DNA of 64,000 nucleotides from Juglans regia (GCF_001411555.2 NC_049912.1:21957722-22021721); one strand, 5' to 3'; positions 36,501-47,453 are shown, counted from the first letter of the stretch. Program-made: numbers and translations. Notes: a model not told the origin generated them from the letters alone.

Positions 36501-36870
36501 GATTAAAAGGAACGGAGCATAAATGAATACACATGATATCTAATAGCCCATGTCCAAGTCTATTAGTTTATCTAATAGCACTTGCTTGAAATTCTGAAGC
36601 CACTTTCCTCGCTTTTATAGCAAACCAGCAAACAACCAAACAAACAAATTAAAATAAAACGAAAAAAAAAAAAGAGTAAATTTGATGATGATTGTAGTGT
36701 GAGGATCATACAGTGGACGGGTCGGCCGTAGTGAAGGGCTCAAGGCATATACTGCAGGCGTCTTCGAAAACGTCTTCGGGGACCCCAGAGGATGAGGATG
36801 CAGCTGAAACCGCTGGATTCTCCGACGAAGAAGAAGAAGAAGAAGAAGAATAGGGAGTGACGTTTGCCAT
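33592..36870 (-). CDS. RHF2A: RING-H2 E3 ubiquitin ligase, RHF2A-like
   Basis: Probable E3 ligase of the RHF group; Arabidopsis RHF1A/RHF2A target the CDK inhibitor KRP6 during gametogenesis. Exons: 36870-36712, 35785-35739, 35628-35566, 35458-35347, 35231-34894, 34795-34688, 34445-34088, 33603-33592; 1197 nt, 398 aa, consistent phases. A Ser-rich start (poly-Ser from a GAA-type repeat on the + strand) is followed by a complete C3H2C3 RING: CSICLEPF, CKHEYHLHCILEW and CPIC at about residues 40-80. Downstream is a long Ser/Pro-rich disordered part (SPTNMSRQPYAGSPEDCPNL, PPSDSPRRPSASEMLSF) and a basic/helical stretch (STRGFKEKLLAHNDSVKEL). No membrane segment. The last exon is only four codons (SGY-stop) and is the least certain part; reading through the last donor would instead give VLKFYL-stop. 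Intron 6 holds a small repeat (34516-34654). Confidence 0.88.
34516..34654. mobile_element. Small MITE-like repeat in the RHF2A intron
   Basis: The left part (TTCATCATCCCAACTCCCATC, CATGTGGCATTAGATGAT) is roughly the inverse of the right part (ATCACCTAATGTCACATCAT, AGGATGATGA). The right end, GGATGATGAGTAACATTACT, is shared with the copy at 22113-22231. Confidence 0.6.
36829..36851. repeat. (GAA)n trinucleotide repeat in coding sequence
   Basis: GAA units on the + strand encode the serine run near the N-terminus of the RHF2A-like protein (minus strand TCT/TTC reading). The repeat is prone to length change. Confidence 0.8.
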
Positions 36871-39264
36871 TGTGGGTGGGGGTGTGAGTGAGTTGGAGGA
36901 GTGAAGGATTGCAGAGAATGGACAAGACGGAGCTGGGTCCTTTTACAAAAGGGGAATTAGAAATGGGCTGGGCACCAGAGGTGAAGAAGAAGAAGAAGAA
37001 GAAGAAATGAGCTTATAAAGGAAAACGCAGGAGAGAGAGAGAGAGAGAGAGAGTAAATGGTCAAAGAAAATAATTGTGGAAGGGGAAGACTAAAATGGCA
37101 GAAAACGCAGGAAAACCCCGATTCACACGGTTGATTTTGATGGAAACCATCAATCTCGACTTTTTTTTTTCTCGGCAAAAAATCAACCTCAACTATTTAT
37201 TTATTTATGAGAAATACAAATAATAAAAAAAAAAACTGAAATCTCATTATTATGATCACTATTACACTGACTGCACTAATTACCAAATTGGAGTATGGAG
37301 AGAAGGCAAACCATTGATTTTAATCGCCAATATACATATCGAGTTTGGATATTGCTTTGGAAATGTTGCACCTCTTAATTGATTAGATTAGAAAGCACGA
37401 CAACCTTAAATATTTGAGGTACACAAATTCTCTAAGTTTCAATTTGGTGAGCGAGTATAGATATAGAAGATTAAACGTAAATATTTGAGTACAAGTAGAA
37501 CAAATGTTGGACGGACCCTCCAAAGGTCAGCGCACGAGTTTAGACTAATCGGGGCAGTTACGCGTGGGTCCATTAGAGTGATAGTGGTGGTAGAAAACAT
37601 CATCCATTTTGGTTATTTTCTCTTTGTTTTCCATCCTAACCAATCAAAACACAAAAAACCAAGAAGATCTATCAGCCTCTTTCTTACATGGCCTGCAATT
37701 CCACATCATAAACAGAAACTATGTGCAGGCTGTAAAGCTACAATATCATAAGCCGTAGGCTACATTTAGTTAGTGATATAATATAAGATGATATGTAAAT
37801 AATAGTAAAAAAATAATGATAAAAAAAAATATTGGTTGCAACCGGCGTGCCAAGTCAAATCTGTTTTTTGTCTACTTTTTTATACTAGATGAAATACACC
37901 GTTTCATTTTTTGTTTCTCCCCTCTTTATTTCGTTCGCGCTCTCTCTCCCTCGAAATTTCGTCAATTGTAATCCCTCCCTCTCCGACTCATCTCCTGACC
38001 TCGATCCCTCTCCAATCTCACTCCCTCTCATTTCTCCTCCAACCGACCTCTCTCTCTCCCTCTCCCTCTCCCTCTCCATACACACTGAACCAACATCACA
38101 TGATGAGAAGAATGAATAAGAAAAAAGATAGCTCTTCATCAAAATGATTTGAAAAATCAAAAAACATATTAAGACCATAATTAAAAGCAAGAAAAAAAAA
38201 AAAACAGATTTCACACTCATATAAAAAAAAATCCAAAAACATGAAAGAGATGTCAAACGGAGATGTCAATGGCAGTTCCATCAAAAGGGAAGTCCAAAAA
38301 TAATCTCATCTCCGTCATGTGACGAATCAGATGGATCTATTCAAAAATCCATAAATAAAAGGGAAATCCTAAAAAAAAAAACTTACCCAGCAGATTGCTA
38401 GATGGATCTATTCAAAAACCACAGAACTAGCCTAGACAAGAATATGCAGGAGGTGAAGATGGAAAGAAAGGGATTACACATTAATCGGAAGGTAGGAAAA
38501 AAAAAACCAGGAAAGTAAACCAAACTCAGGAAGGTAGAATTGGTAGAAGAAAGAGCAAGAGAGAGGTCTTTTTCTTTATTTGTTTTTTCCTTTTTGACCT
38601 TTTTCCTTTTTTTTTTTTTTTTTTTTACTTCAGCATAAACTCCTACGTACAATGGTTACCCTTGATTGCACATCCCGGTTCTTCCTAACAAAACTGAATG
38701 ATAAAATATTAAATAGTAGTACATAATAATAAAAAATAAGTGAAAAATAATGATAAAATATTAAATAATTTAGATCACTCTACTACCCAAACACAACCAG
38801 CTGTAGAGTTATCCCTGGAGTACTCGTCACCTACTCTAAATGGTGTAAAGAATCCTACCTCTCAATTTGCAACAACATCGTTCGTACTCTAGGGCTGGTT
38901 TGGATAGAGAAATAATCTCATCTCAGCTCATCCCATTCCATTGTTACAATTTTTTTAAATTCTTACACAACATATAATAAACAATTCAATTTTTTCAAAT
39001 TCTAAAACAATAATAATATTAAAAAATAATATTCTAATAATATTTTATTCAACTTATCTAAAATTATCTCATCTCACTATTCAAACGAACCCTTGAGGGA
39101 AGGTTTGGATACAAAAATCTAAATGGTGTCAAGATTCAACAAAAATGTCATCGTGCAAATTGTACAAGAATATGGGGTGTTAATGCAAAAATCTTTCCCA
39201 TCCTCATATTTAGTGATGCAAGTTCAACTCTTACAAGGATGCCTTTTGTCTCACATTTAATAAC
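36871..39264. other. Spacer between RHF2A-like and EIF1AD-like genes
   Basis: No supported gene. It contains (GAA)n at 36985-37006, (GA)n at 37033-37053, a C/T-rich (CTCTCC)n tract at 38045-38078, an A/T homopolymer at 38606-38626, and a MITE at 38892-39092. Open frames such as minus 38256-37885 and 38652-38398 are low-complexity artefacts of these tracts. The RHF2A promoter should lie just right of 36870. Confidence 0.55.
38892..39092. mobile_element. MITE, Tourist-like
   Basis: Begins GGGCTGGTTTGGATAGAGA and ends with the inverted form TCTCACTATTCAAACGAACCC. Flanks are CTA and TTG, a decayed TTA-type duplication. The core shares the AATAATAATATTAAAAAATA / TATTCTAATAATATTTTATT run with the other copies. 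Confidence 0.75.
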
Positions 39265-41983
39265 TTAAGAATCTCTATCCGAACCCGAATCTGATTCTGC
39301 ATCTGATAGAAGTTCAACGGGTTTGATTCTGTTAGTATTGACCTCTATTGGGGGAAGTCCCTCCTCATCACTAGATTCAAGCTCATTCTCTTCTTGCTGG
39401 GAGGTCTGCCCACGCAAACTTCCATTAGAATCCTCCAAATGTGTAGATTTGAAGATTTCAGGCCTGCGTTGAGGGAAGCAAAATACAAGCAACATAAACA
39501 TGGCGAACATGAAATTATTAAGTGAAACTTGCATGCTTTTGTTTCCCAATTAGAACATTGAAAAAATAAACAGCTATGGCTAGTATTATTTAACTTGTAA
39601 TGATAGCCTTGCATTTCCTTTACCACTGCTTTGCTACCCAACCTTTTTTTTTTTCCTTTTGTTATTTGAATCTAGATTGAAAATCTCATAAAATGACCTT
39701 CTTGCATAATCTACTAGAAGAAAATAAATTCAATCAACCAACATAATCATGTAATTTAATTAAAAATAAATTCAATTTTATAAAAATTAACATTCTTTTA
39801 GTTTTTGAGTCAATTTTTATAAAATTGAATTTATTTTTAATTAAATTACATGATTACGTTGATTGATTGAATTTGTTTGCTTCTAGATTATGCAAAAAGT
39901 CATGTTTTGAGATTTTTAATCCAGATTCAAATAACATAAAGAGAGAGAAAAAATAATTAGGTAGTAAAGCAGTAGTAAATGAGGTGTAAGTGTATAATTT
40001 CCCTTATTTATTTAACTGATTCAGTTGCATCAAACTTCCACAATCCAATCACGTCATCCTCATGAGTTTTGCATAATTGGTTAAACAAAGTAAAATTTTA
40101 TCAGTTGCAGTCGTTAAGATGTGAAGAAAATTCACCATTCTGGAGATTTCTGAAGAGGCCGGACTTGTTCATAAAAGAGAACTTGGGACACAAGGCATGC
40201 CACCTTGCTACCCGATTCAAGAGCCTTTTCCTTTCCACTTATGTCAACCACAACAAAACTACCTGCACATTGAAAGAGATACTCTATTTTGTTATTTAGT
40301 CACTTATAAGATGCTACAAGAATAACACTTCAAAAAATAATAAATCATCTGAACGCTCCCCCACCCCTCCACCATCTTGTATATATGCAATCACTTCGGA
40401 CCATCTTAGTAACAAAGACAAAGAAGGGGAATTTGCTAATCTTTTCTTTTATATACAAGTATGGATATGTGATATCTAGATACTCTTTAGAAATAAAGTC
40501 CTGATTCATTTTTGAGAGTTCCTTGCAATCAATAATGAATGGTCAAAAGGCCTGAACATACTTTTAAATAGGAAGAAACACTCAAGGCATTCATGCAGGT
40601 ATGAGTCCAGCACCCATGGAGAAAATACAGACCCAGTGAACTATCTTTATTTCTGATTGCTACTTTTTGATTGCCCAGTTCCCCTCAAGAAAAAACTGGT
40701 AGTTACCAATACCATGATAGACACTAAGGTCCATCGATGAGTTAACACAATGATAGAAAGGCCTTATCTTTTTTCATAAGTATGGTTATGAAAGTTAAAA
40801 AAAAAATGCAGTACAATGATTGATCCACCACATGCACGTAATAATAACCAACTAATGTAGAAGTTTGACAGATTTCTAGGAGGGAACATGACTTAACCCT
40901 CAGATTCCATACAATGGCAAGTAATTTTCTTGGTAAATGTAATCTGGAGTTTACATTCGGGTTCACTGCGCCCTGCCTTGGTGAGATTCCATGTCATCAA
41001 AATATTTTTGGTAAATGTATTTGGAATAAAGCTCAACTAGTTGGATTCAAGAATTTTCTCATTTGGAGGTTTTAATGTGAAGTAAACCTCGTCTTATCCA
41101 CATGCTTTTTTGAAACTTAGCCGGAAACAATGCCAGTGATTTGTCGCCTTGCCCATCCATTACCTTGAGAGAGATATAGACATAAAAGGTATTAGGATTA
41201 AAACTTGGAGTAGGAAACATATTGTGTATAGAGAGAAACAAAACTATCTCAAAAAGAGGGCAAGAAATAAGAATTACAAGTAGAGAAACAACATTACAAC
41301 TTTTTTGGCAAAATACCTGCTCAATATTCACCCAAGCTGATCACTTTTATGTAGTATATGAGTCTTGCTTGAATCCACTTAACTTATAATTATTACAAGT
41401 CTAAGGTAGACAGTCGTCATAATGTAGAATGTAATTATCAAACAAAAAAATATACATTTATTTTTTCCTTCTTTTTCTCGGTGCCACTTAATCAATCCTA
41501 GGTATAGATAGATATGGGTGTGTGTGTGTGTGTGAAGCATGGTAAAATAAAATAGAAAATCATGAATTTATGAGGCTTGGGATCTTCAAACCGATAGGAT
41601 CTTTGCACCAAGGCATTTTGGAGTAGCTTTCCTAGAAAGATTCAAGGACCTTGCTAAACCCATTTCAAACTTGTAACTTGAAAGCCCGGTGACTCCCAAA
41701 TTCCCATAAACGTGTTTGCAATGAAGATAAAATGATCAAATAAATAACTAACATCATTCGCAAAAATCTAAGAACTTTGTCGGGTCAGTGCTAATTCCTC
41801 ACACGCACACACAGAGAGGCAACTGTAAAAGTAACAGTTGAGGAAAAAAATTAAGGGAAAAAAGATTACCTCAATGAGATTAGAACCTCGAAGAGACAGC
41901 ACTTGCATGATGGTTTGACCATCCTGGAGATTGAACTTCTCGTCCTCTGCTGCCCTCTTCAGATTCTTCCTCCCTCCTTTCAT
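39265..41983 (-). CDS. EIF1AD: EIF1AD-like RNA-binding protein (S1-like/eIF1A domain)
   Basis: Homologue of the probable RNA-binding protein EIF1AD (At2g40780-like). Exons: 41983-41870, 41163-41088, 40262-40136, 39463-39265; 516 nt, 171 aa, all GT-AG. The N-terminal OB-fold (eIF1A/S1-like) spans about residues 5-100: MKGGRKNLKRAAEDEKFNL, IMQVLSLRGSNLIEVMD, LALFPAKFQKSMWIRRGSF, KALESGSKVACLVSQVLFY. The C-terminal tail is acidic and Ser-rich (ELESSDEEGLPPIEVN, then SDAESDSGSDRDS), as in the family, with many possible CK2 sites. Its precise role is poorly known; the animal protein is linked to translation and the cell cycle. Intron 3 (39464-40135) contains a long-TIR foldback transposon, and the last exon plus intron flank is duplicated at 44858-45284. 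Confidence 0.93.
39595..40003. mobile_element. Long-TIR foldback transposon (Mutator-like MITE)
   Basis: Two arms of roughly 190 bp (39595-39791 and 39810-40003) are inverted complements over almost their full length with an 18-base loop; for example TAATTTAATTAAAAATAAAT pairs with ATTTATTTTTAATTAAATTA, and TTATTTGAATCTAGATTG pairs with CAATC-type sequence near 39920 (written there as AATCCAGATTCAAATAA). Outer ends are close to GGG(T/A)AAT. The flanks TTATTTAAC (39586-39594) and TTATTTATT (40004-40012) look like a 9-bp target duplication, 7 of 9 matching. Long TIRs plus 9-bp duplication suggest a Mutator-type non-autonomous element. In the EIF1AD transcript it would form a long hairpin. Confidence 0.8.
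41517..41534. repeat. (GT)n microsatellite
   Basis: Nine GT units in intron 1 of the EIF1AD-like gene. Confidence 0.9.
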
Positions 41984-43645
41984 GTGTCCTCACTGCTACT
42001 ACACTGTTTCACTTCCACACCTTTCACAAAAGACAGCAACCAAGCTAGGAGGAAAGCATGTAATGAATGAATTTACCCAGCACGGATCATCGGAAAGGAC
42101 CCTATCGTTTTGCCCGAAATTGCAAAGAATGAGGATTCTGAACCTAAACCTACCAAGGCCGTGATAAATAAAAGAGAGTCGATTTTGCACGTCTCTTTAA
42201 TAAATTATTATTTTTAAATTTAAATAAAATTTTATTAATTGTGAAAATTATGCAATAGCAATAATTACATCCACAAGCACGACACAAAACTTCTTATAGA
42301 TATGCGCCTTCTCAATTCTCTCTCAGCATCACGCATTGTTGCGATGATAAATGATGCGGTTTGAATAAGTTGGGGATTCTGGGTTGATATAACTGTCGGA
42401 GTGTTATCAGTCCGGCCTGATTTGGTTTTGGATAAAATTTAGGATTGAACTGATATGTACTAGTTTTATATTTTTAAAAACTAATTACGCACCGACTATC
42501 TCCCTAAACCGATACATCCAATTTTATTGATTACGGTCTTGTTCGGTTCGATTTTTCAGTTTTAATTTAATAAATGCATGAGATTTGTGAGAGAGAGAAG
42601 CATTGAAAGTATCTAGCAATCTAGAACTTGGAACAAATATATGTGCGAGAGAGAGACCAATAGCTAAAGACAAATGCATGAAATCTGAAATTGCATAAAA
42701 AAGATACCTAATTAGAATATTATTACAGATCAGATTCATCACTATACATGAAAACAAGTACTCTGGGGGAATAATATTGTTTATGGATGAGAGCTCAATA
42801 CAATGCTTGGGAATGTATCCTATCTTAAGAGATAAAAGGCTGCTCTTTGCCCCCACGTTTGCATAAACCTTTTGAAAAAAATGATATGTTTAGTAAATTT
42901 ATAAAAAATGATTTAAGAAATGAATAATAATAGTAAATTTAAGAAACACAAAATTTTACAAAATTTATAATACAAATTCCTAGAAAAAATATAATACATT
43001 TAGTAAGTTTATAAATAATAATGATCTTCACTACTGGCGTTAGACAAATAAAGATCTTCAAGAAGATGGTTTTAATTGTTTTTTTTTTTTTTTACTTTTA
43101 ATATCTTAACTCCATCTATGTATGAGAGCAAATAAATCTTTCAAAAGGGCATCCAAACTGTTAGGTAGGTTTTTTTTACAATTCAGTAGATGTTTTATTT
43201 TTTATTTTTGACTTAGTAAAAATGGGAGATTTCATCTTTGGAAGTCATACAAGAGATATGAGACTGAAGGCAATGGAGCAAAGCCACTTAAAAGCTTTCA
43301 TTCAACTCAAATGCTTAATCAAACAAAACAAACAGATCTTTAGACTAATGTGGTCCTTAGAAAAAAAAACTAAGACTAATGTGGTCCTTAGAAAAAAAAA
43401 CTAAGAAGTCTGCAACCCAGCCATATCATTGCAGACGTAAGAGTATCACTCAACTTGGAAGTATTAGACTTTCTTTGTTGTGTTTGAAATTGACAACCCA
43501 AAGTAAAATAGTTTCTCTGGTCTGCTTTCTTTTAACAACCAGGAGCATATGTCTAAACAATCCTAACCTCAAAGAAAGATGCACAAAATCCTGACCTCCA
43601 ATCTCCAGTCCTTAGGGTTTGGGAGACTGGAGGTGCAACGGTGCC
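41984..43645. other. Gene-free spacer upstream of EIF1AD
   Basis: No gene was identified. The first 100-200 bases should hold the EIF1AD promoter. 42400-42560 has CCGG/CGGTT-rich motifs (GTCCGGCCTGATTTGGTTTT, GTTCGGTTCGATTTTTCAGT) like the ends of the nested element at 47681-48096, so it is probably a related transposon remnant. 43351-43406 contains a 29-base-scale direct repeat (CTAATGTGGTCCTTAGAAAA occurs twice). Confidence 0.5.
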
Positions 43646-43649
43646 GTTT

Positions 43650-44420
43650 AGTAATAATATCAAAATTATTATTGATAGTCTAATTAGACTAAACTCTTAT
43701 ATAAGTCTATAACTATATTAGTAATTTAGTATAAGTGTATAACTATAGTCTATATTAGACTATTAGTATTAGAATAAATATTAGTATTAGTTATAGCTAT
43801 ATAATATATTAAACAATATAATAGTATTAATATTAGACTATTAGTATAGCTATATATTAGTATTAGTTATAGTTATATAATATACTAGACTATAAAGTAG
43901 TATCAATATTAGGCTATTAGTGTAACTATATATTAGTATTAGTTATAGTGATTTAGTATAACTATACTAGTATAACTATAACTATAGTCTATATATAATA
44001 GTATATAGCTTATATATTAGTATCAGTTATAGTGATTTAGTATACCTATATTAGACTATTAGTATAAGTATAACTATTGTCTATATTAGATTATTAGTAT
44101 TAATATATATATATATATATCAGTGTTAGTTATAGTGATTATAATAACTATATATTAATATTTGTTATAGTGAGTTTAATTTATTATAACTATATTATTG
44201 ATAGACTATAGTGATATTATTAGTATTACTATATCATTATTTCATATGTAATTATTTAGTATGGTGATTTATATATTAATTTATATATAAACTTAAAGTA
44301 TATTACTAATAGTAATATAGTATTAGACTATTAGTATTAGGCCATAAAATGTAAATTATAGTTAATATAAATTATATACTAATGTATATTAATATTACTA
44401 ATGTATTATGTACTTATCAA
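43650..44420. repeat. C-poor degenerate tandem-like repeat block
   Basis: About 770 bases made of shuffled short units such as TATTAGTATTAGTTATAG, ATAACTATAGTCTATATTAG and TTAGACTATTAGTAT. Cytosine is very scarce on this strand and mostly restricted to AGACTA/AGCTAT/AACTAT contexts. The unit TAGTCTATATTAGACTA is itself nearly palindromic and recurs several times. There is no fixed period, so it is a degenerate minisatellite-like or transposon-internal sequence, not a clean tandem array. Confidence 0.75.
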
Positions 44421-44639
44421 AAAGAATATATTGAGAATTTATTAGGTCATAAAAATTTGGTAATAATATTTGAGTGATTTTTTTTCTTTTTTGGTAAATA
44501 ATATTTTAGCGATCTTATTTACAACTTTGGTCTATAATTTCAAATCTTTTGATATTTAGGATTTTGTTTTTCAATTTTAAACTGATTTTAAGTGATAAAA
44601 AAATATATTTATGTGATTTATCAATTTCAGTTTATTTTT

Positions 44640-44857
44640 AAAATAATTTATATTATTATATATAAATATTATATATAATATAAAATATATTATATATTAT
44701 ATATAATATTAAAAAATAATTTAGAAAATATATTATATAGAACCGGTCCGGTCCTATCCTAAAGAGCCTAAAATTGGAACAGGACCGGTTCCGGCCGGTT
44801 TGGCTATTACCAAAATGGGTTCCAGACCGATTTTCCAGTTTATTTTTATACCCATAC
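44640..44857. mobile_element. Probable DNA-transposon remnant with CCGGT-rich end
   Basis: An AT-only stretch (TATATAATATAAAATATATTAT and similar) leads into ACCGGTCCGGTCCTATCC and GGACCGGTTCCGGCCGG. The same layout of AT core plus CGG-rich border occurs at 47681-48096. Borders are not resolved. Confidence 0.45.
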
Positions 44858-45284
44858 TCCTCATCACTAGATTCAAGCTCATTCTCTTTTTGCTGGAGGT
44901 CTGCCCACGCAAACTTCCATTAGAATCCTCCAAATGTGTAGATTTGAATATTTCAAGCCTGCGTAGAGGGAAGCAAAATACAAGCAACATAAACATAGCG
45001 AACATGAAATTATTAAGTGAAACTTGCATGCTTTTGTTTCCCAATTTGAACATTGAAAAAATAAATTGCTATGGCAACTATTATTTAACGGGTAATGATA
45101 GCCTTACATTTCCTTTACCACTACTTTACTATCCAATTCTTTTCTTTTTTTCTTTTTTTTCTTTTGTTCTTTGAATCTGGACTGAAAATCTTATAAAATG
45201 ACCTTCTTACATAATCTGGAAGAAAATAAATTTAATCAACCAACATAATCATATAATTTAATTAAAAATAAATCCAATTTTATA
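44858..45284 (-). pseudogene. Duplicated fragment of the EIF1AD gene (last exon part and intron)
   Basis: It is a direct-orientation copy of 39361-39784 at about 90 percent or better by eye. It carries part of the last exon (EIFKSTHLEDSNGSLRGQTS, with a one-base deletion in the TCTTGCTGGGAGG region that shifts the frame), the acceptor region, and the left arm of the foldback element up to near its loop. It lacks the true C-terminal end and all other exons. The copied left arm keeps GGGTAATGATAG, which the parent has as TTGTAATGATAG. Confidence 0.88.
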
Positions 45285-45289
45285 ATCAT

Positions 45290-45800
45290 CTTGACTTGGT
45301 TCCCTCTCTTAAGTATTTTATCAAACACTTGCAAACCGCAAGGCTTAAGCAATTCTTTCCCACATAGATCTGCATAATTTGGTGCTCTACAATACAGCCA
45401 AAAGAAGAGAAGTATGCATTCAACTCATCACCAGTCAAAGATATTGGTATTCCACCAACAAAAATCTTTATTGTTTTTTATGCCTTCTTAACTTCCATAT
45501 TTTCCCTAGGGCATGTTCCCTTTTCTTCACTCATTCTACTAACTACAACATGGTTTTCCTTCAAAACCTTATCAACAACAGTTGGGTCAGCAAATGTTAA
45601 AAATTCAAACCCTTGTGGCCTTCTCAAATGGCTATTGATCACTATTACAAAATCTAATATGTCTCCGTACTTTCTGAAGTAATTAGCAAAAGTCCCTTTA
45701 GGCATTTCGTCAAATAGCTTAGGCGCCATTCCCTCCCTCCACACCTGATCAAAAAACCCATTCAAGTAACTAGGGTCATATCCTCTCATTTCCAATGATT
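45290..45800 (-). pseudogene. hnRNP-like two-RRM protein fragment
   Basis: Minus-strand frames give a first RRM remnant (GTFANYFRKYGDILDFVIVI, RRPQGFEFLTFADPTVVDKV, LKENHVV), a linker, a stop (KKA-stop), then a second RRM start (KTIKIFVGGIPISLTGDELN, AYFSSFGCIVEHQIMQIYV). The order RRM1-linker-RRM2 without introns fits plant hnRNP1/RNP1-type proteins. Stops and loss of the RNP1 of RRM2 mark it as dead. It abuts the duplicated EIF1AD fragment. Confidence 0.78.
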
Positions 45801-45899
45801 GCTCGATTATTTTTCCCCCAGGGGAATTCCATAAATCTTACCAGCATCACTCCAAACACCTAAAGGCTTTCCTATACCTAAACACCAAAACCACAAAAC

Positions 45900-46480
45900 A
45901 CAAGCAAAATGAATACACTGTGAGACAACAGGATGAAGACATATATACTCAGTACAACCTTGTTACCATCTATCACAAACTGCTTCAGTTGATGGTTAAG
46001 AATGCCTTCAACAATTTGGCAGTCATAAGCAACAACAAGCTTGTGTTCATATATTGCATTAGAAAATACCAAAAGCTAAGGACGACTTTGTACAACTTGA
46101 GCCATCTCTTCCATAAGTCTTTTGGAGATAACAGGTCCTTGAGGCAACAAGATATCCAAGTGCTTTTACCATAAGTGAGCTTAGATACGAGAAAGGAAGA
46201 GCCACCTAGCTTCAGTTGAGCAGAGAGAGTGCCCTGAAGCTCTAAATTGGCTTCAAGTATGGTTCGGTCACCACCAGGTGCTGGTTCGAGTGTCAGCTTC
46301 ACACCCTCTCTAGAGTTCTCTAAGGCTTTTAACCAATAAATCCTGTCTCTTCTAGAATGCGGTGTCCTCCTTCCTCTCTAGTTATTCCCCACACTGCCCA
46401 TAGTCATTTTCTCCAGCAATGGGTGTCACACCAGCATCAAATTTAATGATCATAGAAGAGGCATAAAGTACCTCCATCAT
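45900..46480 (-). pseudogene. Unidentified broken coding fragment
   Basis: Minus-strand pieces look coding but sit in different frames: VDYMMEVLYASSMIIKFDAG (about 46470), VKLTLEPAPGGDRTILEANL then ELQGTLSAQLKLGG (about 46300), and AIYEHKLVVAYDCQIVEGIL then NHQLKQFVIDGNK (about 46040). Several stops lie between. I do not recognise the parent protein. The lack of low-complexity bias and its place between other host-gene fragments suggest another captured gene piece. Confidence 0.5.
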
Positions 46481-46676
46481 GTAATCCACAATTGGACTAC
46501 ATGCCACATGCAAGCTATCGTCATTGATGCAGACGCAAACAGCCCTAGGCAACAACCTCATGATGGCAGCAGTGACATCTTCTGTCCTGGCCGGAATAGC
46601 AGTTCTACCCTTTCTTTACAACTGGCTCACCTACCACAACCTCATATGGAACCCAACTTGGAGATTGAAATCGATG

Positions 46677-46817
46677 ATGGCCGAGGTTCCTACGGATGTG
46701 ACTCTATACATCAGTAATCTCAAAGAGAAAATCAAGCTCGAAGAGTCAGAGAAGTCACTGCACGTTGGGTTCACGCAATTCGGAAAGACTTTAGAGGTGC
46801 TGATTCATAGCCAATAG
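46677..46817 (+). pseudogene. U2 snRNP B''/U1A-like RRM fragment
   Basis: The + strand frame MAEVPTDVTLYISNLKEKIK then EESEKSLHVGFTQFGKTLEVL corresponds to the start of plant U2B''/U1A (pattern M-x-x-IPPN-x-(T/S)-IYI-x-NLNEK, then KRSLY-x-x-FSQ(F/Y)G). It stops after about 46 residues, so only the N-terminal half of RRM1 remains. It is on the opposite strand from the neighbouring fragments. Confidence 0.72.
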
Positions 46818-46844
46818 TGGCTCCACCATGTATTGCTGCACCAC

Positions 46845-46961
46845 GGCTAGGGTTTGGCCTTCCTCGAGCTTCCTTTCGACGAAGATGAGGTGCTTCTGGT
46901 CGGAGGATTGAACCTCAAGGGTAATGGTCTTCTCGGTTAGGGTATTCATGAAGATCTGCAG
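46845..46961 (-). pseudogene. Ubiquitin gene fragment
   Basis: The minus frame reads LQIFMNTLTEKTITLEVQSS then QKHLIFVERKLEEGQTLA. This is a ubiquitin start ([20 protein letters not shown] pattern) with an internal deletion joining the SSD region to the RLIFAGKQLEDGRTLA region, plus many substitutions. It is too short and altered to act as ubiquitin. Confidence 0.82.
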
Positions 46962-47049
46962 TGGCCAGTTGTTCTGGGCACAGAAGAGCAACGCCGCCTA
47001 CAGTAGGAGAATGAGGCTTAGGAGGGATACTGGTGGCTAGGCCTTCTCC

Positions 47050-47453
47050 TTTTACGGTCAGTGTGTAGTTATTGCTAGGGATGACCTAAGGAAAGGAAGG
47101 AAAGAGAAAATAATTTTTGAAAAGAAAGGAAGGAAATGAAAGTCAGAGAGGGCGATCTGAGACTTCAGAAAATAATTTCTGATTTCAAAAGAGATTTATG
47201 GGAACAGAAGGAAGAGTAATCTCGTCGGGATAATCCTTGGCTCATTCTTCATCTTCCCACATCGCACGAAGCTGATGCTCTAGATAATTAATTTTTTTCT
47301 TCAAAATCTTTCCTGCTATCAATTACATGCAAATGGAGAGTTTTGAGATTTTCTTGTATTCGTCCACTCCACTGACTCTATGATTTTGTCGAGGGAAACA
47401 AGGATTTATTCCATGATAGCAAGATGTCTCTTTGATACTAATTTGTAACACTC
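47050..47453. other. Probable internal sequence of an LTR element (minus strand)
   Basis: No gene. Read on the minus strand, the sequence right after the LTR at 47454 is AATTAGTATCAAAGAGACAT, similar to the primer-binding region found after the second LTR (AATTGGTATCAGAAAAACGT). This segment is therefore probably the start of the internal region of an LTR retroelement. No intact gag or pol frame was seen. Confidence 0.5.

Noticed and set aside
37885..38652. Overlapping open frames rich in Ser/Arg/Glu/Lys
   Set aside because: They come from CT-rich and poly-A/T tracts; composition explains them.
46524..46676. Upstream extension of the U2B'' fragment (hydrophobic FLYNWLTYHNLIW)
   Set aside because: Not part of U2B'' proteins; probably read-through of unrelated sequence.
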